Positions 8,747-16,586 of a stretch of 23,900 nucleotides of DNA are shown here, in pieces. The translations under genes were made by a program, and so were the position numbers. Each line of letters opens with the position of its first letter. The stretch's first letter is position 1. The notes beneath the pieces are model-generated. The model ran no database searches, had not been told where the DNA came from, and saw only the letters and a program-made list of their open reading frames with translations. The stretch is from CAYZXU01 sp964482535 (lineage in GTDB: Bacteria; Desulfobacterota; Desulfobacteria; Desulfobacterales; BuS5): NCBI GenBank assembly GCA_964482535.1, contig CAYZXU010000025.1:1-23900 (forward strand). Direction: 5' to 3'.

Positions 8747-9586
8747 TTAAATGCCAAGGAGTTTTGCGGCATTTAAACCGCAAATTTTCTTAGCCTCTGT
8801 GCGACTTATCCCTGATTTTTCTATTTCTTTAAAATATCTTGAAGGTTTTAAAAGGGGAAAGTCGCTGCCAAACAGGATATTATCAGCACCCATAATATCG
8901 ACCGCAAATTTGTAGATTTCAGGGTCATAAAGAAAAGGTGAGGCAGCCGTATCAAAGTAAACATTTGCTAATTTCTTTTTAACCTCTTTTTTCAGCAGAT
9001 TAAAAAAAAATATGCCTCCTCCCCAATGAGCGAGAACTATCTTGTTGTCGGGAAATTTTTTTATCATGGTGTAAATTTGCATTAAAGTTATGGGTGTCTT
9101 GCCGGGATACATATGCCCCACAGGTTCGTTTGTATGAATAAGCATTATCTTATCCTTTTCCCGGCATATTTCCATGACAGGCTCCAGCTTCTCAACTGCC
9201 TGATCATCAATCCCTGACTGGTAAAACGCAAGTTCTCCAACACCTGAAAGCCCCTCTTCAACACATCGCAGTGTTTCGGGCACAGCTTTTTTATTAAAAG
9301 GATCAAGGCAGCACAGCCCTTTAAAACGATCCGGATATCTATTAACAGCCTCTATAATATAGTCATTATTTTCTTTGAATGTATCAGCATTTTGCCATGG
9401 AAAACCGAATATTACAGACATGTCCACCCCCTCTTCGTCCATTGAGGCTATTATCTCTTCCATGCCGACCAGTTTTGAACCTTTGGCATCGTACAGCAGT
9501 TTAAATGCCGGTTCAGAAGAAAAATATTTTTCTCTGTTTTCACGAATATGTTTTGGGAAAGTGTGTGTATGAAAATCGATTACCAT
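8747..9586 (-). CDS. Amidohydrolase-family metal-dependent hydrolase (Amidohydro_2 type)
   Basis: This 279-residue TIM-barrel protein has the metal-binding pattern of the amidohydrolase-related family. It shows HTH near the N-terminus (H6, H8 in VIDFHTHTF), a glutamate in GVGELA (E118), H151 in MLIHTNEP, H187 in VLAHWGGG and the final aspartate D242 in FGSDFPLL. Members cut C-N bonds or decarboxylate small organic acids; the substrate cannot be told from sequence. It is the first gene of the minus-strand cluster and diverges from mnmG. The ribosome binding site is a run of nine G residues (C9 on the plus strand, 9589-9597), which is unusual. It may not be functionally linked to the signalling genes behind it. 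Confidence 0.82.
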   Translation of the reverse strand: MVIDFHTHTFPKHIRENREKYFSSEPAFKLLYDAKGSKLVGMEEIIASMDEEGVDMSVIFGFPWQNADTFKENNDYIIEAVNRYPDRFKGLCCLDPFNKKAVPETLRCVEEGLSGVGELAFYQSGIDDQAVEKLEPVMEICREKDKIMLIHTNEPVGHMYPGKTPITLMQIYTMIKKFPDNKIVLAHWGGGIFFFNLLKKEVKKKLANVYFDTAASPFLYDPEIYKFAVDIMGADNILFGSDFPLLKPSRYFKEIEKSGISRTEAKKICGLNAAKLLGI

Positions 9587-9588
9587 GA

Positions 9589-9597
9589 CCCCCCCCC
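9589..9597 (-). promoter_or_regulatory. G9 homopolymer acting as Shine-Dalgarno of the amidohydrolase gene
   Basis: Nine consecutive C on the plus strand give a G9 tract ending 2 nt before the ATG (9586). Its central Gs are the only plausible ribosome binding site. Such tracts are prone to slippage, which would shift spacing rather than reading frame. Confidence 0.5.
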
Positions 9598-9689
9598 TAT
9601 CGACAGGCTGTTACGAAACACAATTTATCTAATCCAGGAATTTGAAAAATTTTAAACTACTAAATAAAATGTTGATTTTTTTAGCTCTC

Positions 9690-9718
9690 TTACATTAAAG
9701 GTAGTTAATATGTAATTA
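9690..9718 (+). promoter_or_regulatory. Candidate sigma-70-like promoter for mnmG
   Basis: TTACAT (9690-9695), a 17-nt spacer, then TAATTA (9713-9718), lies 25 nt before the mnmG start within an AT-rich intergenic region. Spacing is ideal and both boxes are near consensus, but AT-rich sequence gives such matches by chance. It could also drive the ATPase genes behind mnmG. Confidence 0.35.
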
Positions 9719-9743
9719 TATAACAATAAAAAAGTGATTTTTA

Positions 9744-11636
9744 ATGGGTTTTAATAAAAAAAAATTTGACATAATAGTTGTGGGCGCAGGTCATGCAGGC
9801 TGTGAAGCAGCGCTGGCATCAGCAAGAATGGGATGCAGCGTACTTCTTATGGCAATAGACCTTGATAAAATTGCAGCCATGCCGTGCAGCCCGTCAATAG
9901 GCGGAATGGCAAAGGGGCAGCTTGTAAAGGAGATAGATGCCCTTGGCGGTGAGATCGCCAAGATTACAGATAAAACAGCAATACAGTATAAAACTCTTAA
10001 TACAAAAAAAGGCCCTGCCGTACATTCAACAAGAACCCAGAATGATAAGCTTCGTTATCATATGGCGATGAAAAAGGTTCTTGAGAATCAGGCTAATCTT
10101 GACATAAAGCAGGCAATGGTTGAAAGGCTTGTGATTGAAGGCGGACGGGTTGTCGGCGTTGAAGACTCCACCGGTTTCGGTTATCAGGCAGATGCTGTTA
10201 TACTTGCCACCGGAACTTTTTTAAACGGCCTGGTTCATATCGGGTTTAACTCATATAAGGCAGGACGGGCAGGTGAATTTGCCTCATACGGCCTTGCTTC
10301 AAGCTTGAAGAATCTTGGCTTTAGCCTGGGCAGAATGAAGACGGGCACCCCGCCCAGGCTAAAGGGATCCAGCATAGATTTTACAGAATTCGATAAACAG
10401 CCGCCTGACAGGGATCCCGAACCCTTTTCCTTCTTTACGGAAAAGATTATAATGCCTCAGATGCCCAGTTACATAGGTTATACAAACCAGAGATCTCACA
10501 AAATAGTTTTGGATAATTTAAAGCGTTCAGCTCTTTTTGGAGGAATGATTACAGGAGTTGCTGCCAGGTACTGCCCTTCTTTTGAAGATAAAATGGTTAG
10601 ATTCCCGGATAAAGAGAGACACCTGGTTATTCTTGAACCCGAAGGCATAGATACCGATGAAATATATGCCAGCGGCCTTGGCAACAGTCTGCCCCTGGAG
10701 GTACAGATTGAATTTGTAAGATCTGTTAAAGGCCTTGAAGAGGCTGAAATCATGAGACCGGCATATGCAATTGAATACGATTATATAAATCCGGTACAGA
10801 TTAAACCGACATTAGAAACAAAATCTGTGTCAGGCCTTTATCTCGCCGGACAGATAAACGGAACTTCAGGATATGAGGAGGCAGCAGCCCAGGGGATGTG
10901 CGCGGGTATTAATGCAGCCTGCAGCATACAGAAGAGGAAACCTTTTATTCTGAACAGATCAAAAGCATATATAGGCGTAATGATAGATGATCTCGTTACA
11001 AGGGGGACCAAAGAACCATACAGGATGTTCACATCCAGAGCAGAATACAGGCTTATGCTCCGGGAGGATAATGCTGATTTAAGGCTTATGGAAACAGGCA
11101 ATGAGCTTGGCCTTATAAGTAACGATGCCATAAAAGATGTTAAGGAACGGAAAAAACAGATTTCAAATGAGATAAATAGAATAAAAACCACTGTAATAAA
11201 GCCTTCCAAAAAGGTGAACGACTATCTGGCTGCAAAGAAAACAAAGGGGATAGAGAATGGAATATATCTTGATCAGCTTTTAAAGAGGACTGAGCTTGAT
11301 TACGGCGCAGTTGAAGCTTTTGCAAAAAGCCCGGTGAGTATCCCTCCAAAAGTTGTGAAGCAGGTTGAGATTGAGATTAAATATGAGGGTTATATTAGCA
11401 GACAGTTAAAAGAGATTAAAAAATTTAAAAACCTGGAACGCATGAAAATTCCTGATGGTTTATCATATCATGAAATTCATGGGCTTTCTAATGAACTTAA
11501 AGAAAAACTTTCCATGACAAATCCATCTTCAATCGGGCAGGCATCACGCATAGAAGGGATAACACCTGCAGCCCTTTCCGTTTTAATGATTGCCATAAAG
11601 TCATTAGAAAAAAATCAGGCATCTGTTACTAAATAA
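9744..11636 (+). CDS. mnmG: tRNA uridine-5-carboxymethylaminomethyl modification enzyme MnmG
   Basis: MnmG (GidA) works with the GTPase MnmE to add the carboxymethylaminomethyl group to the wobble uridine (U34) of several tRNAs, using FAD, folate and glycine or ammonium. The 630-residue length is usual. The FAD-binding fold opens with IIVVGAGHAGCEAA; family signatures include MPCSPSIGGMAKGQ, LNTKKGPAVHSTRTQ, GRMKTGTPPRL, ARYCPSFEDKMVRF with its conserved cysteine, and SGYEEAAAQG. The C-terminal helical domain that contacts MnmE is complete. It is preceded by a 150-nt intergenic region and followed after only 22 nt by the first ATPase gene. mnmE is not in the window. Confidence 0.96.
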   Translation: MGFNKKKFDIIVVGAGHAGCEAALASARMGCSVLLMAIDLDKIAAMPCSPSIGGMAKGQLVKEIDALGGEIAKITDKTAIQYKTLNTKKGPAVHSTRTQNDKLRYHMAMKKVLENQANLDIKQAMVERLVIEGGRVVGVEDSTGFGYQADAVILATGTFLNGLVHIGFNSYKAGRAGEFASYGLASSLKNLGFSLGRMKTGTPPRLKGSSIDFTEFDKQPPDRDPEPFSFFTEKIIMPQMPSYIGYTNQRSHKIVLDNLKRSALFGGMITGVAARYCPSFEDKMVRFPDKERHLVILEPEGIDTDEIYASGLGNSLPLEVQIEFVRSVKGLEEAEIMRPAYAIEYDYINPVQIKPTLETKSVSGLYLAGQINGTSGYEEAAAQGMCAGINAACSIQKRKPFILNRSKAYIGVMIDDLVTRGTKEPYRMFTSRAEYRLMLREDNADLRLMETGNELGLISNDAIKDVKERKKQISNEINRIKTTVIKPSKKVNDYLAAKKTKGIENGIYLDQLLKRTELDYGAVEAFAKSPVSIPPKVVKQVEIEIKYEGYISRQLKEIKKFKNLERMKIPDGLSYHEIHGLSNELKEKLSMTNPSSIGQASRIEGITPAALSVLMIAIKSLEKNQASVTK

Positions 11637-11658
11637 ATTAAATTTCAACTTAATTAAA

Positions 11659-11970
11659 ATGGCTGAAAATCTTATAGAAAACATAAAAGAAGCCGAAAGG
11701 CTTGCCGCTGAACTTATTGAAAAGGCGGAGGAAAATGCCCATGAAAAACTTAAATCTATTGAAGATCAATATAAAATAAAGTTAAATGAACTTGAAAAAA
11801 AGTTTAAGCTTGAAAAAAAGGATATCACTAATAGGGCCATGGAATCGTTTCTCATGGAAAAGTCCGGGAAAAAAATTATTAAAGAAAAAAAAATCAGGCT
11901 GATAAGTAAGAACGCTGAAAAAAATAGAGAAAAAGTCACAAAGTTTATCATTAAAACATTAATTGGGTAA
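11659..11970 (+). CDS. ntpF: V-type ATPase peripheral-stalk subunit G/H-like (NtpF)
   Basis: This 103-residue, almost wholly helical, charged protein (KAEENAHEKLKSIEDQYK) has the long coiled-coil pattern of the stalk subunit that pairs with subunit E to form the stator of V/A-type ATPases. The sequence itself is low in specific motifs; the assignment rests on its first position in the operon before subunit I, matching the E. hirae order, and on its size. There is no clear ribosome binding site before the ATG. It lies 22 nt after mnmG and 8 nt before the next gene. Confidence 0.75.
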   Translation: MAENLIENIKEAERLAAELIEKAEENAHEKLKSIEDQYKIKLNELEKKFKLEKKDITNRAMESFLMEKSGKKIIKEKKIRLISKNAEKNREKVTKFIIKTLIG

Positions 11971-11978
11971 AGATTATT

Positions 11979-14060
11979 ATGCCGTTCAGTAAGATGACAA
12001 AGGTGCTGATTGCAGGTCATTCTTCTGATATGAAATCTTTTGTGGAAGATTTGCAATATGCATCCATACTCCATATAGGTGATATTGCAAAGACCTGCGT
12101 TCAGGAAAAATTTTGCAGCAGCATTTCTCAAGACTCAGGTCCATGTGATTCAGACCCCTCTGGCTCAGACCCGGCTGGTTCTGATTTGGATAGTTCTGAT
12201 TTGGATAGTTCTGATTTGGATAGTTCTGGCTTTTTTGGAAGGCTGGAAGAATCCCGGATATTTTTAGAGGAGTTTATACCAAAAGAGACTTTCTTTCAAA
12301 AACTGATAGAACCTCCCCCAACACTCAAAAGATCCTATTATCAAAATATTATAAAGACCTTTAATCCCCAAAAGCTTCTTGAATCATCAAGCCGCATAAA
12401 GAGCAGGCTCATATCTCTTAAAGAGGAACAAAAAAATCTAACAGATGAAAACAAAAAGCTCTATCCATGGAAAGAGATTGAAATTCCCATAAAAGATACA
12501 GGCATAAAAAGACATGCCAATATAATTATAGGAAGGGTTTCGAATAAAAGCATAAAGCCACTTGAAGATATTGAAAATCTGGATTTTGAAATTCTTGGAG
12601 TATTCAATAAGAGCAGCTTTGTTCTTATTGCTATTTACGCTGGAAACAGCCGGCAAGCCTATGAAAAATTAAAGAAAACAGGCTTTGTTGAAATTGATAT
12701 TCTGCCTTTAACCTGTTCCCCAAAAGAAAAATATAAAAATAATTTAAGGAGAATGGATGAGATTAAGATTGAGGCCGAAGAGTTAATAAAAAGTGCTGGA
12801 ATGCTTTTGGAAGATTTAGATAATCTGCGTATTTTAATAGAAAAACAGCGCAATCTTTGTGGGGCAAACAGGATTTCCATGCAATCTTTACTCACGGGAA
12901 ACGCTTTTATTATTGCCGGATGGATAAAGCAGTATGATTTAAAAAGATTAAAATCCCTAGTGTTCTCTTATGAGACGGTTATATTTGAAGAGTCTGAGAT
13001 GACCGATCAGGACTCCCCGCCAACAGCCTTTGAAAACATTAAACTTTTTGCGCCGTTTCAGTTTATAACAAGGCTTTACGACTGTCCATCATATCAATCA
13101 ACAGACCCAAGCCCCTTTGTTGCAATATTTTTTGCGATGTTTTTCGGTATATGCTTAACTGACGCAGGTTATGGGCTGATACTTTCCATTTTATCCTTAA
13201 CAGGTCTCCGGCTGTTAAAACGTGATTCCGAGATTCTTTGGATTCTATTCTGGGGTGGCATATTTTCAATTATTGCGGGCCTGCTTACAGGCGGCATATT
13301 CGGGGATCTGCTAAGGAGCGAAGCGCCGTTTTTGAATCAGCCTTATCTTGCGGGTTTAAGGGAAAAGGCAGCATGGTTCGACCCCATGAAAGAACCTATG
13401 GTTTTTTTCAGACTTGTTCTTCTTTTCGGGCTTATCCATGTTGTTACCGGCATTGCACTGGGGTTTATAGGAAATATCCGCCAAAAAAAAATAATGAATG
13501 CACTTGTGGATAATATCGCCTGGATCTTGATATTAGGTTCCATTGTTACTATTATCTATTCAACTCAGATATGTGTCCAGACATCGCTTACAGCATCTTA
13601 TTATCCGCCCTTTAATGCAGCTTTTGCCAAACCGGCCTGTTTAATCCTTGCGCTTATGTCCGTGGTTATTATTCTATTTTCAGCAAGGGACGAAAAGGGG
13701 CTTTTCTTAAGATTTTTTACAGGTCTGCTTAAGCTGTTTGTGCTCAGCGGTATTTTTTCCTATCTCGGTGACATACTTTCCTATATAAGATTAATGGCGC
13801 TTGGCATGGTAACAGCCGGCATAGCCATGGCTGTAAACACAATCGCCTTTATGATGTATGATGTCCCTGTCGTGGGAATTTTACTTACCATTTGCACTCT
13901 GATAGTGGGACATTTTTTTAATATGGTCATAAATATGCTTGGAGGCTTTGTCCATACCATGCGCCTTCAATATGTTGAATTTTTTTCAAAATTTTTTATT
14001 GGGGGCGGGCAGCAGTTCACCCCTGTGTCTTGCGCTAACAGGTATTTTAAAATTATATAA
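11979..14060 (+). CDS. ntpI: V-type ATPase membrane subunit I (subunit a)
   Basis: Subunit I forms the ion half-channels next to the rotor ring. The 693-residue protein has a soluble N-terminal half with coiled-coil stretches and a C-terminal half, from about residue 375, with seven or eight hydrophobic segments. The essential arginine is R604 in LSYIRLMALGM, equivalent to the ion-path arginine of all V-type a subunits. DAGYGLILS is another family signature. The N-terminal domain contains an odd Ser/Asp-rich insert (about residues 50-85) made by a 15-bp tandem repeat encoding SDLDS three times; most family members lack this. The insert is in frame, so the gene is not disrupted. Start is ATG 11979, 8 nt after ntpF. 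Confidence 0.93.
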   Translation: MPFSKMTKVLIAGHSSDMKSFVEDLQYASILHIGDIAKTCVQEKFCSSISQDSGPCDSDPSGSDPAGSDLDSSDLDSSDLDSSGFFGRLEESRIFLEEFIPKETFFQKLIEPPPTLKRSYYQNIIKTFNPQKLLESSSRIKSRLISLKEEQKNLTDENKKLYPWKEIEIPIKDTGIKRHANIIIGRVSNKSIKPLEDIENLDFEILGVFNKSSFVLIAIYAGNSRQAYEKLKKTGFVEIDILPLTCSPKEKYKNNLRRMDEIKIEAEELIKSAGMLLEDLDNLRILIEKQRNLCGANRISMQSLLTGNAFIIAGWIKQYDLKRLKSLVFSYETVIFEESEMTDQDSPPTAFENIKLFAPFQFITRLYDCPSYQSTDPSPFVAIFFAMFFGICLTDAGYGLILSILSLTGLRLLKRDSEILWILFWGGIFSIIAGLLTGGIFGDLLRSEAPFLNQPYLAGLREKAAWFDPMKEPMVFFRLVLLFGLIHVVTGIALGFIGNIRQKKIMNALVDNIAWILILGSIVTIIYSTQICVQTSLTASYYPPFNAAFAKPACLILALMSVVIILFSARDEKGLFLRFFTGLLKLFVLSGIFSYLGDILSYIRLMALGMVTAGIAMAVNTIAFMMYDVPVVGILLTICTLIVGHFFNMVINMLGGFVHTMRLQYVEFFSKFFIGGGQQFTPVSCANRYFKII
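12181..12225 (+). repeat. 15-bp tandem repeat, three copies, inside ntpI
   Basis: The unit CTGATTTGGATAGTT occurs three times without a mismatch and a partial copy (CTGG) follows. It encodes SDLDS repeats. Bases 12140-12180 look like a more diverged Ser/Asp/Pro repeat of related composition. Copy-number change would lengthen or shorten the insert without a frameshift. Confidence 0.9.
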
Positions 14061-14078
14061 TATTTCAGGAGCATAAAA

Positions 14079-14564
14079 ATGGAAAATAATATTGGTTTGG
14101 CAATAGCGATTGCCGGCGCTGGAATTGCTGCTTTTGTGCCTGGCATAGGTTCAATAATCGGCATTACACGGCCCGGCCAGGCTGCCTCAGGGGTTTTACG
14201 GGAAGATCCCGAAAAATTCGGGAGCCTGTTTCTTCTCGTCGTACTTCCTGGAACCCAGGGATTTTATGGTTTTATTGCAGCCTTTCTTGTTATTATAAAA
14301 TTAGGTTTTCTTGGGCAAACCGCAAACTCTCCTGCTGTTACTGAGGGGGTTCAAATATTTCTTGCATGTTTGCCGATAGCTGTTACAGGGCTTATTTCAG
14401 CGCTCTATCAAAGCAAGGTATGCACTGCCGGAGTACATTTGGTTGCCAAACAGGGTGAACAGGGGATGAAGTCTGTTATCTTTGCGGCGATGGTGGAAAC
14501 CTATGCTGTTTTAGGACTGCTGATCACATTTTTCCTTTTAAATGGCATTAAATTCACTTCTTAA
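14079..14564 (+). CDS. ntpK: V-type ATPase rotor-ring subunit K (proteolipid), Na+-type
   Basis: This 161-residue proteolipid has four transmembrane helices in two hairpins, typical of fused V-type c subunits. The ion carboxylate is E140 in AAMVETYAVLG in helix 4; the first hairpin has no carboxylate but has LPGTQG. The positions L56, T59, Q60, Q111 and E140 match in residue and spacing the Na+ ligands of E. hirae NtpK (L61, T64, Q65, Q110, E139), so Na+ coupling is predicted. AGGAG (14067-14071) 7 nt before the ATG is the strongest ribosome binding site in the operon, consistent with the need for about ten copies per enzyme. Confidence 0.95.
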   Translation: MENNIGLAIAIAGAGIAAFVPGIGSIIGITRPGQAASGVLREDPEKFGSLFLLVVLPGTQGFYGFIAAFLVIIKLGFLGQTANSPAVTEGVQIFLACLPIAVTGLISALYQSKVCTAGVHLVAKQGEQGMKSVIFAAMVETYAVLGLLITFFLLNGIKFTS

Positions 14565-14624
14565 TGCCTGGCTTATGGCTTGGGAATATCAAAAATCAGG
14601 CAGTTTGATATGGGGATGATATAT

Positions 14625-15227
14625 ATGAACAAAGTTTCCGAAAAGATAATCCTGGAAGCTGAAAAAAAGGCAGAAAAGATAGAAAAAAATGCCAGTCTCA
14701 AGGCAGAAACGCTGAGCAAAGAGAACAAAAAAAGGTTAGATAAGATTGCCCTGGAGTATAAAGATAAAATTGACAGGATGTATCTAATTGAACTTAACCG
14801 GTTAAAGTCATCCGCGTATATGGAGTTTAAAAAGGATATTCTAAGGGAAAAAAGAAAAAACATGGAAAAAATCCATGCATATTTGTGTGACTATATAAAA
14901 AATGATAAAGAATTATATACAAAATTTCTTAAGTCCATGGCGCTGAAGGGAACAGTTTCAGGAAATGAAAAAATAATCGTTTCCAATAATGACAGAACCT
15001 TTTTTACCGAAAAATTTATTTTATCCATCAACAAAGAGGCAGAAAAAAAACTCGGCCATAAAGCTGACCTGAGCCTGTCCGAAGAGGTCAGAGATACTGG
15101 CGGAGGGCTCTATCTTAAAGAAAAAAAGATAGAATTTAATGCAACAATCAATATTGTCATAGATACTCTCATTGAAGATTTTGAGGTTGAGATTGCAGAT
15201 TTTCTTTTTCCTGTGATCGAACAATAA
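14625..15227 (+). CDS. ntpE: V-type ATPase stalk subunit E
   Basis: This 200-residue protein has a long charged N-terminal helix (EKIILEAEKKAEKIEKNAS) and a mixed C-terminal domain (GGGLYLKEKKIEFNATINIV), the layout of subunit E, which pairs with the G/H-like subunit to form the peripheral stalks. I start it at ATG 14625, where GGGGATG lies upstream, rather than at TTG 14580 or ATG 14610, which would add residues not typical of the family. A 60-nt gap separates it from ntpK, the longest inside the stalk/ring part of the operon, and holds a weak 6-bp hairpin. Confidence 0.85.
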   Translation: MNKVSEKIILEAEKKAEKIEKNASLKAETLSKENKKRLDKIALEYKDKIDRMYLIELNRLKSSAYMEFKKDILREKRKNMEKIHAYLCDYIKNDKELYTKFLKSMALKGTVSGNEKIIVSNNDRTFFTEKFILSINKEAEKKLGHKADLSLSEEVRDTGGGLYLKEKKIEFNATINIVIDTLIEDFEVEIADFLFPVIEQ

Positions 15228-15231
15228 TTTT

Positions 15232-16239
15232 ATGTTTCCATACAGATACGACAGCAGGTATGCCTTTTTAACAGGAGCAATAAGGGCATATGAGCCCAAG
15301 ATGTTGACTCCGGCCATAATAACCAGGCTGAAGCAGGCAGACTCTTTTGCCATGGCTGTTCAGATTTTATATGATACGGTTTACAGGGAGTTTTTTAAAG
15401 AAGATAGCGCTGCTGAAAATTTTATAAAAATATTAAATCTAAAAAGAAAAAGGCTTTTTGAGTTCATTGACAAGCATTCCTTTCATAAAGAGATAGGACA
15501 AATATTGCGGGCAGGGTACGATTATCATAATATAAAGGTTCTGTTAAAAGAAAAAATATTTGAGATTTCAGATACCAAAGCGGTTTTTGACGTTGGAATA
15601 ATAGATATTGATAAGATCACAGGCATATTCAGGGACGAAACTTATAACATGCTGCCTAAATTTATGCATGAAGCTGTTGATAGAGCTGTTGAGATCTATT
15701 ATTCTACAGAACATCCAATGCTCCTGGATCTTGCAGTCGACAAGATCATGTTTAAAGATTTGCTAAGCAGATCTCAAAGTCTTGCAAGCCCTCTGATTAA
15801 AGATCATATACGTTTAACCATCGATCTTGCCAATATTAAAACAGCATTAAGAATAAAAAAATTATCCCTTAATTCAGCAATAAAAGAGAATATTTTCATT
15901 CATGGCGGAGATATTGATATTAAAGCAATTGACCTGTTTGGTAATGGTAAAACCGAAAAGATTATTGATGTTCTTGATAAACATGGTCTTCACAGGTTGT
16001 CAAAGGCTGTGGCAGAGTTTAAAGAAAATCCCTTTGCCATTGAAAGAGAGATGGACAATACTCTTACTGATAATTTAAGACCGTCAATATTTCTTGTATG
16101 GGGGGTTGAGCCGGTATTTGCCTTTGGTTTTGCCGTTGAAATGGAATTAAAAATTCTCAGGATTATCCTGGAAATAAAAAAATGCGGTTTTGAAACTGAA
16201 TGGATAGAAAAAAGGCTGCCTGAGACTCTTTATAATTAA
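15232..16239 (+). CDS. ntpC: V-type ATPase central-stalk subunit C (subunit d)
   Basis: This 335-residue all-helical protein opens with YRYDSRYAFLTGAIRAYEPKML, typical of the C/d subunit. That subunit sits as a funnel on the rotor ring and links it to the D-F shaft. The length is normal. The ATG is only 4 nt after the ntpE stop and has no visible ribosome binding site, so translation is probably coupled to ntpE. A C-terminal WGVEPVFAFGFAVEMELKIL region matches the conserved end of the family, where the polypeptide contacts the neighbouring stalk. Confidence 0.9.
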   Translation: MFPYRYDSRYAFLTGAIRAYEPKMLTPAIITRLKQADSFAMAVQILYDTVYREFFKEDSAAENFIKILNLKRKRLFEFIDKHSFHKEIGQILRAGYDYHNIKVLLKEKIFEISDTKAVFDVGIIDIDKITGIFRDETYNMLPKFMHEAVDRAVEIYYSTEHPMLLDLAVDKIMFKDLLSRSQSLASPLIKDHIRLTIDLANIKTALRIKKLSLNSAIKENIFIHGGDIDIKAIDLFGNGKTEKIIDVLDKHGLHRLSKAVAEFKENPFAIEREMDNTLTDNLRPSIFLVWGVEPVFAFGFAVEMELKILRIILEIKKCGFETEWIEKRLPETLYN

Positions 16240-16271
16240 ATGGAGAGAGTAAACTGGACAAGCAGAAAGAT

Positions 16272-16586
16272 ATGGCGGTTATCGGAACCCTGGATCAGGT
16301 TTTGCCTTTTAAGGCAATGGGGGCTGAACTGTATATTACAGATGACGTAAAGGCTGCGTCCGAGGCTGTTGTCAGGTTCGCAGAAGAAAAATATATTATT
16401 ATTTTAATATCAGACGATCTTATAAAAGGAATGGATGAGGTACTGGACAGGTTTTCATCCTCTCCCATCCCTGCGATTACTGCAATTCCCGGAAAATCCG
16501 GAACTTCTTCCTTTTATAACAAAAAAATGAATTTTATGATTAAAAAATCTATAGGCATGGACATATTCGAAACAGGTGGAAATTGA
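16272..16586 (+). CDS. ntpG: V-type ATPase central-shaft subunit F (NtpG)
   Basis: This 104-residue Rossmann-like protein (MAVIGTLDQVLPFKAMGAEL and IIILISDDLIK) is subunit F, which binds subunit D in the rotating shaft and can regulate activity. The listed start is ATG 16272. However, GGAGAGA at 16242-16248 is placed for an in-frame CTG at 16254, which would add six residues (xDKQKD); the ATG itself has only AGAAAGA nearby. The stop overlaps the TTG start of ntpA. In the nomenclature of Thermus or archaea this gene is atpF. Confidence 0.9.
   Translation: MAVIGTLDQVLPFKAMGAELYITDDVKAASEAVVRFAEEKYIIILISDDLIKGMDEVLDRFSSSPIPAITAIPGKSGTSSFYNKKMNFMIKKSIGMDIFETGGN

Noticed and set aside
8700..8783. 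N-terminal extension of the cysteine-rich protein to ATG 8783
   Set aside because: It would overlap the amidohydrolase gene; GAGGGA is placed for ATG 8699, and the extension has no conserved look.
12181..12225. CRISPR-like array in ntpI
   Set aside because: The 15-bp units are contiguous with no spacers and are in frame inside a coding gene; a minisatellite is the right reading.
14565..14602. Hairpin TGCCTG/CAGGCA between ntpK and ntpE as a transcript-processing site
   Set aside because: A 6-bp stem with a 26-nt loop is too weak to support, although such a site would fit ring-subunit overproduction.
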